From positions 14,140,501 through 14,204,500 of the forward strand of contig NC_088311.1 of the NCBI RefSeq assembly GCF_910592395.1: a stretch of 64,000 nucleotides of DNA, read 5' to 3'. Below the pieces are notes generated by a model. The model had not been told where the DNA came from, did no database searches, and saw only the letters and a program-made list of their open reading frames with translations. Shown here piece by piece: positions 7,875-15,421 of the stretch (the first letter of the stretch is position 1; every line of letters starts with the position of its first letter). This DNA comes from Lineus longissimus. Lineage: Eukaryota; Nemertea; Pilidiophora; Heteronemertea; Lineidae. The position numbers were made by a program, and so were the translations under genes.

Positions 7875-8126
7875 ATGAATAGAACTTGGGGTTACACAAA
7901 ACGACCACGTAATTGGAAAGAAAGATTAGAACGATTTCATAGAGAATTAGAGGCAGAAGTAGAGTCAAAGTTGGAGCCTGGTCCCGAAAAACCTTTAAAA
8001 CCTGCTGGGCCTGCTAGGTCAGAAAAACCTTTAAAATTTAATGTACAACAAAAACCTGTAGTGTCTGCAAGATCAACACTAAACACTAGAAATGACAGAA
8101 CAACTGATTCTAGTTATTCCCACTAA
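7875..8126 (+). CDS. Small basic protein, conserved in the remnant
   Basis: 83 residues, rich in Arg, Lys and Pro, starting MNRTWGYTKRPR and ending DSSYSH. No family was recognised. It is real because the host remnant keeps a homologue (20511-20816) with the same start region and the same SSFSH-type end, while the middle differs. The start is TTAATTAAATGA. It lies between the HNH gene and the membrane protein gene, with only four bases to the next start after its stop. It could be a DNA- or RNA-binding basic protein by composition only. Confidence 0.62.
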   Translation: MNRTWGYTKRPRNWKERLERFHRELEAEVESKLEPGPEKPLKPAGPARSEKPLKFNVQQKPVVSARSTLNTRNDRTTDSSYSH

Positions 8127-8130
8127 TTAA

Positions 8131-8790
8131 ATGGATGGAGACAACAAGGTTTATCCAGATTTAAGTAATTTAAACTCTGAAAGTCAATTGAACTATGAAA
8201 GGTCTGAAAAGCATACAGAAAGTAACCCTCAGGCTTTCAGACTACAACAAATATGTGAGGTTAAGAGTTTCTTAGAAAGCGAGATTGAATTTAGACGAAA
8301 GATATTTTCAAAGTACAAAAAAGCATTTAGCGTAATTACTGGCATTAGCCATTTCCTTAATTTAACTAGCGTAGCAGCCGGATCTGTTGGTGTTTCCGCT
8401 CTAGCTGGTGTCATCACGGCACCGATAGGCTTAGCTTTGGGTGGCGTAACAATAGGTAGTGCCATTATTTCATCAGCCTTAGGCTGGGAGAAAAAGAATA
8501 TTCTAAGGAAAATTGAAAAGCATGAGAATATCAGAATGTTGGCAATTTCAAAACTGAACACAATCAATGATTTGGTTAGTAAAGCCTTAACCGATTCTCA
8601 CATATCTACAGATGAGTTTACTTTGATTCTCAAGGAGAAGGAGAAATACATTTCGATGAAAAATGCCATTAGGAAAAAACAAAGGGAGGCAAGTTCAGCT
8701 GTTGATGTAGAGTCTTTAAAGAAGACTTTTTTAGAAGAAGGAAAAAAACTAGCACAGACAGAGATGCTAGAAAAACTAAAAGTTCAGTAA
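8131..8790 (+). CDS. Conserved Polinton membrane-segment protein
   Basis: 219 residues. A Gly/Ala-rich hydrophobic block at about 75-115 (GSVGVSALAG, APIGLALGG, IGSAIISSAL) is flanked by charged helices, and the second helix region reads ISKLNTINDLVSKALTD then HISTDEFTLIL. This arrangement, including the D-E-F-x-L-I-L block, resembles an uncharacterised protein I recall from invertebrate Polinton-type loci. It is probably a membrane-interacting protein. A possible lost C-terminal tail lies out of frame downstream (8893-9007). The start context is CTAATTAAATGG. Confidence 0.65.
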   Translation: MDGDNKVYPDLSNLNSESQLNYERSEKHTESNPQAFRLQQICEVKSFLESEIEFRRKIFSKYKKAFSVITGISHFLNLTSVAAGSVGVSALAGVITAPIGLALGGVTIGSAIISSALGWEKKNILRKIEKHENIRMLAISKLNTINDLVSKALTDSHISTDEFTLILKEKEKYISMKNAIRKKQREASSAVDVESLKKTFLEEGKKLAQTEMLEKLKVQ

Positions 8791-8804
8791 ATCAAACAGG
8801 ACCC

Positions 8805-8892
8805 GGACTACGTCCAGAGAACAAAGTCCGACTCGAGCTATGCTCTCAAGACGAAGTCGGACTAGGACAAAGTCCAGAGAGCAAAGCTCGAC
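8805..8892 (+). repeat. Dispersed palindrome, half unit plus full unit
   Basis: A 27-bp half unit with GGAC-TAC-GTCC at 8805-8831 is followed by a 60-bp unit at 8832-8891. One stem has a point change (AGACGAAGTC). It is non-coding here. Confidence 0.9.
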
Positions 8893-9008
8893 TAAATAGT
8901 CCTTATCCTAATGTGGTTATTCACTATCACTATTATCATGACTTTGGTGTTAGGGATGAATTTCACCAAGTAACACTACCATCAGCACCACCCTATTCAT
9001 TAGTTTAA

Positions 9009-9083
9009 TCGAGCTATGCTCTCAGGACAAAGTCCGAATAATGATTTTGCAACTCGAGCTATGCTCTCAAGACGAAGTCGGAC
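9009..9083 (+). repeat. Dispersed palindrome, two half units beside polymerase stop
   Basis: Half units lie at 9009-9037 and 9053-9083. The second abuts the polymerase stop codon at 9084-9086. Confidence 0.88.
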
Positions 9084-12000
9084 TCAAGCGAAGTTTGAAT
9101 CGCTGTAATCTATGTAGCCTTCATAATACATTCCAAATGGTAAGGTGCTTATTCCATCTTCAAGTATGAACCTCTTGTCATCAAAAGGACTGAGGCTTTT
9201 TTTGTCAACTTCTTCCAAATAGATTTGGTGTTTATCTGATCTTAAGTGTCTCATCTTGTGGTAAAATGACCTACTCTTTTCAAGACAATCAACATAGTCA
9301 TCAAATGAGATATTTCTCCTTACTACATTCTTGGCAATACCCTTCAATTTCTTAGAATCGTAATCTTTTGTTCTGTAAGCGTACATCTTACTTCTCAGGG
9401 CAATGAATTCAGTCATCTCTACTCCTCCTAGCTCATCCTTGAAATAACCTGGTACCTTCTTCTTACTGGTGTCATAGAGTGTATGATCTTTTGGATAATT
9501 ACTGAAATCAAAATAGTGTCTCAACTCCTTTAAGTCTTTAGTTAAGTCATCAGTATTAATGTTAAGTACAAAGGAATCTGTATCTAGATACAGCAGTTCA
9601 ATATTTTTCTCACCAAAGTACGGTTGAAGAACTTCATAATAGAATTCATACATTAATAATTTAGACAATTCAAGTACTGAAGCTCCTATGTAGATTGGTT
9701 TGTTGAATTTCATTGATGTTTTCCTCATGCTAATAGCAGCATTATGTTCGTCAAATACGCATATCGATGAAAACCTGGGATTGGCCATTACATTCCTGGC
9801 TCTCTCCCCGTCCGATACAAATTCAATTTCAACCCTGTTCCTTACATTCTCACAAGTCTTTCCGTAGAACGCATTATTCATGAGCTTAAAATAGTCTTTC
9901 TCAAAATCAGTCTTAGAATCCATACGTCTTTTAGTGTTAAAATCAATGTATGGTGCTAACCACTTTGATTGTTTAAAGCTTATCACTGAATGAACCCTCT
10001 TAAGTACCATTCCGTGCTCGAGGTAAAATTGTAGCATTCTGTAATGCACTATGTAATTAGTTTTATCCTTTTGTGTTAGTATTAGTTTCTCTACATTTGA
10101 TCTTTTATCATCGCCCAGTAACTCTCTCTGGTAAGGACTTAATTCATCATCTTCAATAAAGAGAGATTCGGGACAGAATGGAAAGTTCCTTGACTTAAAT
10201 TTAATATTTCCTGGATACTCCAAATCAACCTCTAAAAAGTAGCCTACTTCACTATCACTTGGAATTGCCATAATCTGCTCTTTACTGATAACATTAATGT
10301 TAAGTCGAGCTTTGCTCTCGGGACTTTGTCCTAGTCGGACTTTGTCCTGAGAGCATAGCTCGAGTGGATCAATATCTATCATTTCAAAACTACCATAGGG
10401 TTGAGGTTCCATCATGGACCAGCCGTAGAGATTATTTGCGTCTACGTAGAGTAGTTTGTGGTGTTCATCTGCCTTGACATGTCTTGTTCCCATAACACCC
10501 GAAATTCCACCTCGTATTGCTTTCTCAAAAGTAAGTAAGATGTTGGTATCAGTCAGTAGTTCTAGGTTTATTCCTGTGTACTTCAAACCAGCTTGCCAGG
10601 TTAGGCCTGGTGCCGAGTAACAGTGACATGGATCTATCTGAAAGTAGTTCAAATTGACATCCCTGAATTTCTCAAATAAATCAGCTAAAAGGATCACATC
10701 AGATTTGAGGTAGAGGTCAATGAACTCACCGTGATTCCTGATCTTGAAATGATCCCATATTACCTTAGCCTCATCATAGGCAGAATCAGGTGCCATTTCA
10801 TTTTTCAATTCGTCAAAAAACATAGACTTTTCTAGGTAAGTAACATTGTAGCTTTCATGTGATGTGTAAAAAGAGTAAGGTACTGAACCCTTCTTCCTCA
10901 ATAGCTTAAAGTCAGTGGTATTTGGGAACAGCTGTCTGGTAATTTTAAAATCATCATCCAACATTGATTTGGTTATGTTGTCTAAACTGGACTGCAGGAA
11001 TCTGTACGAGTCCAAAAACCTGAAACAACCGAACTGAAATGAAATGTATTCCTCTGATGTTTTGGCAAGTATTTTCAGTTTCTTGTACTTCGGTAGCTTA
11101 TTCATTAATTCTTTAATAAATAAGTGAGAATCGTAATTACTGAGATTGTGAAAAAACACTGGAACAAACATAGCTTTCTTTTCATTCAAATTACACGAGT
11201 TGTGAGCAGCACCTCGATATCTACCACAGTAGTGATCATGATCCTTGACCTTGTCATATCCCAAAGGTTGATTACAATAGTAACAATGTGTTTCTAATTG
11301 ATATTTATGCCAGTCTTCATCTGTCATTGTTAGAGGAAAGTTACAGTTCAATAAATTAGAGAATTGTTCTTCCATCCTGGTTAACCAATTACAGAACACA
11401 TCTACAACATCAGCACCCCTGTGAGACACATACTGGCTACTGTAAAGGTGTGTGTAGTCTGAGTGAACACAAACACCAACAGCTGATGCATTTTGTTTAA
11501 AAAGTTTTTTAGTGGTAACAGTGGTATCTGTCTGAGTTGTGAGAGCAGAGCTCGAGTTATCATTGACTGTTGTGCTTATCGCTTCGAAATCAGCATAGAT
11601 CACAAACGGAACTCTATTTTTGAATGAGTGTTTTTCAAATTTAATTTCTGACCATTTACTGTTAGGTGGAGGCAAAGTAATCTTACAGTAATCGTGTTCT
11701 CCACATTTCTTTTTATGCTTATCTAGTGTTGACTTCCTGTAAAAGTAATTCATGCATCTCCTGCAAAGATACACTCTATGAGCTAGTGTCCTGAAGAAAA
11801 GATTGATGTCTCTTATGTACATGAAATGGTCCTTGAAATACAGCAGATCGATGACATCATCATCATCATAATTCTTGGACAGGTAGAGAGGTTCTAGTTT
11901 TGCCTCACAGGTGCTCTTAGCCCATTCGTTCTCTAACTTGAACACATTAATCTTGAGATTATTATCACTCTCTATCTTAGGAATATCCTTTTGAATACAT

Positions 12001-12407
12001 ACAGGAAATGATTTGATTTTGATATCAGTAGTTTTCGAACTCTGTTCTCGTGACGAAGTCATTTCTAGCATATCGGTAGTAATATTTAATGTACTCTCGA
12101 GCTCTGCTCTCAGGACAAAGTCCGTCTCTGGATTTTCTTTCAGATATTTAGCGGCCAATAAAGACCAGAGAAAACATTTATTGTCATTTGATTCCACATT
12201 TATTACTGCTTTTGTTTTAAATGGTAATTTAGTGTAATGACCACCTCTACACCTCTTGTAAGAACAGATGGTCATGTTACAAGACTCTATTTTATTTAAA
12301 GTAAGTCCAGAACCTTGAAAGTACCTTTCCTCAATCTGTGTCTTAATGTAGTTTAACTGGTTGGTTATGGCATAAATTGCCTGGTTCCTTGAAATTATGC
12401 TTTCCAT
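9084..12407 (-). CDS. POLB: Protein-primed family B DNA polymerase
   Basis: 1,107 residues, intact. Domains in order: an N-terminal block with NDNKCFLWSLLAAKY near 74-88; a C2H2-like finger at 215-235 (CRRC...HKKKC); Exo I YADFEAIS near 271; an embedded Cys/His module at 376-405 (CYYCNQ, DHDHYCG, CN) like endonuclease VII; Exo II NLSNYDSHLFIKE at 421-433; Exo III YLKSDVILLADLF near 566; Pol A DANNLYGW near 656; Pol B KLMNNAFYGK at 841; Pol C YLDTDSF at 940. It replicates the element, and the family uses a protein primer at the terminal repeats. Palindrome copies add in-frame linkers near residues 97-125 and 682-702. Confidence 0.95.
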   Translation of the reverse strand: MESIISRNQAIYAITNQLNYIKTQIEERYFQGSGLTLNKIESCNMTICSYKRCRGGHYTKLPFKTKAVINVESNDNKCFLWSLLAAKYLKENPETDFVLRAELESTLNITTDMLEMTSSREQSSKTTDIKIKSFPVCIQKDIPKIESDNNLKINVFKLENEWAKSTCEAKLEPLYLSKNYDDDDVIDLLYFKDHFMYIRDINLFFRTLAHRVYLCRRCMNYFYRKSTLDKHKKKCGEHDYCKITLPPPNSKWSEIKFEKHSFKNRVPFVIYADFEAISTTVNDNSSSALTTQTDTTVTTKKLFKQNASAVGVCVHSDYTHLYSSQYVSHRGADVVDVFCNWLTRMEEQFSNLLNCNFPLTMTDEDWHKYQLETHCYYCNQPLGYDKVKDHDHYCGRYRGAAHNSCNLNEKKAMFVPVFFHNLSNYDSHLFIKELMNKLPKYKKLKILAKTSEEYISFQFGCFRFLDSYRFLQSSLDNITKSMLDDDFKITRQLFPNTTDFKLLRKKGSVPYSFYTSHESYNVTYLEKSMFFDELKNEMAPDSAYDEAKVIWDHFKIRNHGEFIDLYLKSDVILLADLFEKFRDVNLNYFQIDPCHCYSAPGLTWQAGLKYTGINLELLTDTNILLTFEKAIRGGISGVMGTRHVKADEHHKLLYVDANNLYGWSMMEPQPYGSFEMIDIDPLELCSQDKVRLGQSPESKARLNINVISKEQIMAIPSDSEVGYFLEVDLEYPGNIKFKSRNFPFCPESLFIEDDELSPYQRELLGDDKRSNVEKLILTQKDKTNYIVHYRMLQFYLEHGMVLKRVHSVISFKQSKWLAPYIDFNTKRRMDSKTDFEKDYFKLMNNAFYGKTCENVRNRVEIEFVSDGERARNVMANPRFSSICVFDEHNAAISMRKTSMKFNKPIYIGASVLELSKLLMYEFYYEVLQPYFGEKNIELLYLDTDSFVLNINTDDLTKDLKELRHYFDFSNYPKDHTLYDTSKKKVPGYFKDELGGVEMTEFIALRSKMYAYRTKDYDSKKLKGIAKNVVRRNISFDDYVDCLEKSRSFYHKMRHLRSDKHQIYLEEVDKKSLSPFDDKRFILEDGISTLPFGMYYEGYIDYSDSNFA
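10305..10364 (-). repeat. Dispersed palindrome, full 60-bp copy inside polymerase gene
   Basis: It starts TCGAGC and ends CTCGAG, with two near-identical inverted arms. The closely related fragment at 41901-42416 has uninterrupted sequence at 42013/42014, matching base for base on both sides, so the insertion is exactly 60 bp. It encodes residues of about 682-702, between DPL and the NVISKEQ block. Confidence 0.95.
11541..11556 (-). repeat. Dispersed palindrome, short fragment in polymerase gene
   Basis: GAGAGCAGAGCTCGAG retains only the GAGC-AGA-GCTC stem. It lies in a low-complexity Thr/Ser linker after Exo I. Confidence 0.65.
12034..12125 (-). repeat. Dispersed palindrome, two half units in polymerase N-terminus
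   Basis: TTCGAACTCTGTTCTCG at 12034 has a GAAC-TCT-GTTC stem, a paired change from GAGC/GCTC. A canonical half unit follows at 12096-12125. Both are in frame in a linker that differs in the diverged polymerase copy near 40345-40440. Confidence 0.88.
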
Positions 12408-12430
12408 TGGAGACTGTATGGGGTGTGTCA

Positions 12431-12517
12431 GCTATGCTCTCTGGACGTAGTCCGGGTTACACTTTCACCTTGACGATTAATGCTCTGCTCTTCGACCAAA
12501 GGTCGATCAAACTGAGC
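12431..12517 (-). repeat. Dispersed palindrome variants around the zinc-finger gene end
   Basis: GCTATGCTCTCTGGACGTAG lies at 12431 with GGAC-GTA-GTCC. A variant with GACC-AAA-GGTC lies near 12492-12505 and forms the last codons of the zinc-finger gene. Confidence 0.72.
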
Positions 12518-12891
12518 AAATACTGATATGCTAATTTTGTGATGGTATCATTGAGTTGAAATAATACCTCCTCTAATTTATCTCTGTATTCATACACTTG
12601 TTTAGCTTCTCTGTCAATCTTCAAACTAATGGTGACTACAGGCTTTCCAAATTGTTTTACTATTTCTATTCCACTCACTTTCTTTATGCCATCTAGCTCA
12701 TTTTCCTCAAATGCAAGTTTCTTATCCATAGTTTTAGGGATCAGTGATGGGGCTCGGGGTTGAGCAAGAGGCACATAATCCAGATTTAATTTACTTAAGT
12801 GACCTTTGGTTCTCCTGTGAATAGCCATATTATTGTAGGATATGTACTTGTCACATGTAGTGCAAAGTATTTTCTGATTCTTATCAGTCAT
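12457..12891 (-). CDS. C2H2-type zinc-finger protein
   Basis: 144 residues from the ATG at 12889-12891; an upstream TTG in the same frame is less likely. A finger near the N-terminus has CTTC, then AIHRRTKGH (Cys2...His-x5-His), followed by the conserved DKKLAFEENELDGIKKV and EIVKQFGKPVVTIS blocks. The remnant keeps a homologue at 39594-39900 with the same order. The C-terminal tail is palindrome-derived. The start context is AAATAGAATGA, shared with the capsid gene and the divergent gene at 12948. It may bind nucleic acid or a partner protein; its role is unknown. It lies directly upstream of the polymerase gene on the same strand. Confidence 0.7.
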   Translation of the reverse strand: MTDKNQKILCTTCDKYISYNNMAIHRRTKGHLSKLNLDYVPLAQPRAPSLIPKTMDKKLAFEENELDGIKKVSGIEIVKQFGKPVVTISLKIDREAKQVYEYRDKLEEVLFQLNDTITKLAYQYLLSLIDLWSKSRALIVKVKV

Positions 12892-12947
12892 TCTATTTAT
12901 TAGATTAAAATTTATTAAATTCAATAAATCTCTTGAATTAAATAGAA

Positions 12948-13946
12948 ATGGACTTCATAATCAATGAACAAGAATGTAATGAAGCCAAATTTGAGTACTA
13001 CTTAACAGACCAATTAGACATAAAATCCATTACTTTGAAATCGATAACCTTTTACAATTCATGGTGGACAGGTGATAACCTGCCAGCGAGTGCCCAAGTA
13101 TTCATGTTTCTTTACGAAGAGTTTAAACTTAATAATCAACTGCATGCAACCATAATAGAACAGTGCATTGAAGTCATTAACCATACACCCGATGCGACGC
13201 CAGATGAATTTTGTAAGAATTTTTTAGTTAAACCCTCTATTAGAAGAATAATAAAAAACAGACAATCTACATTGCCATACTCTCGACATTTTAGTTTAAG
13301 TGAGTTTTGTGAGGTATGGCAAAAATACATAAAAGAAATTGGAATTAGCCATGTGAAAATTTACTGTGATAACAATAATTACATAACCCTTGAACTTACA
13401 GAGGATAAATACTTTTACATTAATATCATAAACTATGCTATTGTAAATAATACACCAGCTGGCAAAACATTCTCCTCAAACTTATTCGGTGTATGGAATG
13501 AGTGGTTTGGCTTTAAGCAAACTAAATTCACCAAGAAAGGAAAATACTACTCCACAAGACCACTCAACTTTTACAGGAAATATCTATTCCTGCAAGCTAA
13601 TTTGGTTGACAAAGCTAAGACCCTCTACAACAATAAACCATCTAACATTTTCTGCATCATACCTGTAGAAGATGGTGACCAAATAAAAATGCAGCGATAC
13701 GAACCGAATTGTAAGAAAACGATAAATAAGTGTACTAATCACATAAAATTCGAAATCACTGATGAGAATGGTAAGCTAGTTAATTTCAGAGGAACAGAGG
13801 TTTCTTTAGAGTTAAGAATCGAGCTATGCTCTCAGGACGAAGTCCGAATAGAGTTAAACTCTCAGGACAAAGTCCGAATAGAGTTAAACTCTTGTGGTGA
13901 AGACAAGCACCTCGGACTCGAGCTCTGCTCTCAGGACGAAGTCTGA
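12948..13946 (+). CDS. Second penton-like (PX-related) protein with repeat-made tail
   Basis: 332 residues. The N-terminus has a strand pattern followed by SITLKSITFYNSWW, like the turn of Polinton penton proteins. The C-terminal part has KFEITDENGKLVNFRGTEVS, which parallels the jelly-roll end of the penton gene here (LTDEKG...DLNGHN). The central 180 residues are unique. The last 45 residues are encoded by a string of palindrome copies (13819-13946) read as ELCSQDEVR/IELNSQDKV units. It may be a vertex or spike protein. This assignment is inferred from short motifs. The start is TTAAATAGAAATGG, divergent from the zinc-finger gene. Confidence 0.55.
   Translation: MDFIINEQECNEAKFEYYLTDQLDIKSITLKSITFYNSWWTGDNLPASAQVFMFLYEEFKLNNQLHATIIEQCIEVINHTPDATPDEFCKNFLVKPSIRRIIKNRQSTLPYSRHFSLSEFCEVWQKYIKEIGISHVKIYCDNNNYITLELTEDKYFYINIINYAIVNNTPAGKTFSSNLFGVWNEWFGFKQTKFTKKGKYYSTRPLNFYRKYLFLQANLVDKAKTLYNNKPSNIFCIIPVEDGDQIKMQRYEPNCKKTINKCTNHIKFEITDENGKLVNFRGTEVSLELRIELCSQDEVRIELNSQDKVRIELNSCGEDKHLGLELCSQDEV
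13819..13946 (+). repeat. Dispersed palindrome array forming a C-terminal tail
   Basis: A canonical half unit lies at 13819-13847. Variants with GAGT-TAA-ACTC stems follow at about 13850-13890, and another canonical half unit at 13917-13946. The GAGT/ACTC change is matched on both sides of the stem. Confidence 0.92.
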
Positions 13947-13959
13947 CCACCTGATGAGA

Positions 13960-14496
13960 TCATTCCATTAAAGGAATAGTACATTTCTTCTCTTTAACTA
14001 CAGGTTTAACAAGAGGGTTAATTGATCCCTTCATGACTGCTTCATTCGGACTTTGTCCAGAGAACAAAGTTCGATTCAAGCCTGATCGCTGCTCTTTACT
14101 TACTTTTTTAGGAAGTTTCTTAAACATAATGAATGCTGCTAAAATAACGGCACCTAAACCTAGTACATAGACATAAGTATTACTACTAGATTCACGCAGT
14201 GATACATCAGTAGTTTGAGATTGTGGTTCTTCTTCCTCTACTTCTTCTTCCTCCTTTTCCACAACTCTGTTGTTTGGTGAGGAGTCCTGTACTTTAAATG
14301 TCGTCTTATCCTTTTTTATCCTCTTAAATTCCTTAGATCTTCTACCCAGTTGTCTAGACCATGCTAATTGTTTCTCTGATCGAGGTTTCTTAGACACTGA
14401 AACTTTAGTCGAGCTTTGCTCTCGGGACTTTGTCCTAGTTGGACTTTGTCCTGAGAGCATAGCTCGAGTAGTATCAGTTACAGTTTCAAGTTCCAT
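13960..14496 (-). CDS. Single-span membrane protein with basic and acidic tracts
   Basis: 178 residues. A palindrome-encoded insert lies near residues 10-30, then a basic region (KKPRSEKQ, RRSKEFKRIKKDK), an acidic run (EKEEEEVEEEE), a membrane segment near 110-128 (VYVLGLGAVILAAFIMF) and a tail with another palindrome half unit. No family was recognised. The two palindrome copies make the true conserved core hard to define. The start context is GATAAATGG. It is one of five minus-strand genes running toward the polymerase. Confidence 0.55.
   Translation of the reverse strand: MELETVTDTTRAMLSGQSPTRTKSREQSSTKVSVSKKPRSEKQLAWSRQLGRRSKEFKRIKKDKTTFKVQDSSPNNRVVEKEEEEVEEEEPQSQTTDVSLRESSSNTYVYVLGLGAVILAAFIMFKKLPKKVSKEQRSGLNRTLFSGQSPNEAVMKGSINPLVKPVVKEKKCTIPLME
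14046..14074 (-). repeat. Dispersed palindrome, half unit
   Basis: TCGGACTTTGTCCAGAGAAC continues AAAGTTCGA. The stems are GGAC-TTT-GTCC and GAAC-AAA-GTTC, the latter a two-sided change. It is coding, near the end of the membrane-protein gene. Confidence 0.9.
14409..14468 (-). repeat. Dispersed palindrome, full 60-bp copy
   Basis: It runs TCGAGC to CTCGAG with two inverted arms and nearly the same loops as the copy at 10305. It adds 20 codons near the N-terminus of the membrane-protein gene. Confidence 0.93.
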
Positions 14497-14545
14497 TTAT
14501 CTTGGCCGAATTTAATTCGAACTATCTTCTCATAACCAGGTTAAT

Positions 14546-15367
14546 TTAGTCTTCTTTATCATCACTACCTGTGATATCTAGACTTTCATCTATTGGTTTG
14601 TCACATTCAGAGACATTCATATTTGGTGTATTCATATTTGATGCAGTCATACTCGATGTATTCATAGATGATTCCTCATGACAATGACCTAAAGTAATAA
14701 GTGTTGTTGAGGCAAGTGCAGTTAATGGACCCATTCTCAAACTCAACCATCCAAGCCATTTATCCAACTCGTTAGTTATCAAATAATCATTTCTAAGATC
14801 ATGATAAAGATCATCTTCATCATCTATTGGTAATAACCACCTTGATAATTTAGTGTAAGCTTTAATTACTGTCTTACCCAAAGAATCATTAAGTCTGGCA
14901 GCCATCTTTGTTTCATACATTCTATGGTGTTTTAAGATTTCTTTTTCAGTCATATTATCTAAGTCATTAAAAGTTATTTGTTTATTAAGGAAATCCTTGC
15001 TTTTACCAGTTGCAACTAGAATCTCTAAGTCTTGTTTGGCTTTAAGGCCACTATCAGTCAAATAGTTCAAATTTTGTTGATTGCTACTTGAACCTTGTTG
15101 ATTGCTAGTTGATCCTAGTTGGCAACTAGAATTGACTATTCCTTGACTAGGAGTAACAAAATTTGAACTATTCAACTGCTTGTTTGAAACTTGTTGATTT
15201 GTAGAGCAGTTCTGTTGAAAGTTAGTTCTGTTTTGTTGGTAACTACCAGTGTTCTGTTGGTTAGAAGCCCCAACTCGAGCTAAGCTCTCAGGACTCATAA
15301 CACCAATCTGTTTCATCTGTTGTTCAATCACTGCAGATGTCTGACTATTCATTTGCTGATTATTCAT
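14546..15367 (-). CDS. Conserved Polinton protein with Gln/Asn-rich N-terminus
   Basis: 273 residues. Residues 1-105 are Gln/Asn/Ser-rich (NQQ units). Residues about 110-225 form a conserved core: a helix-rich block with EILVATGKSKDFL, TEKEILKHHRMYETK, then LLPIDDEDDLYHDL and GWLSLRMGPLTALAS. The C-terminal tail again is low complexity. The core resembles an uncharacterised protein I associate with invertebrate Polintons; its function is unknown. A palindrome fragment at 15274-15295 falls in the N-terminal tract. The start context is TTTAAATGA. Confidence 0.6.
   Translation of the reverse strand: MNNQQMNSQTSAVIEQQMKQIGVMSPESLARVGASNQQNTGSYQQNRTNFQQNCSTNQQVSNKQLNSSNFVTPSQGIVNSSCQLGSTSNQQGSSSNQQNLNYLTDSGLKAKQDLEILVATGKSKDFLNKQITFNDLDNMTEKEILKHHRMYETKMAARLNDSLGKTVIKAYTKLSRWLLPIDDEDDLYHDLRNDYLITNELDKWLGWLSLRMGPLTALASTTLITLGHCHEESSMNTSSMTASNMNTPNMNVSECDKPIDESLDITGSDDKED
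15274..15295 (-). repeat. Dispersed palindrome, fragment
   Basis: CTCGAGCTAAGCTCTCAGGA contains GAGC-TAA-GCTC followed by a truncated second stem. It is in frame. Confidence 0.8.
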
Positions 15368-15421
15368 TTAAATTTATGGAAAAATGACTGTTAAATGCAA
15401 AATGCTGTTTTCACAACTTTA

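Larger units (their letters stand above)
8791..9083. other. Convergent intergenic region with palindromes and an orphan coding tail
   Basis: It lies between the stop of the membrane-segment gene and the stop of the polymerase gene. It contains palindrome copies at 8805-8892 and 9009-9083. Between them (8893-9007) an open frame with no ATG of its own ends LPSAPPYSLV. The frame is shifted relative to the upstream gene and may be a displaced C-terminus. PSAP is a known TSG101-binding late-domain type. Confidence 0.5.
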
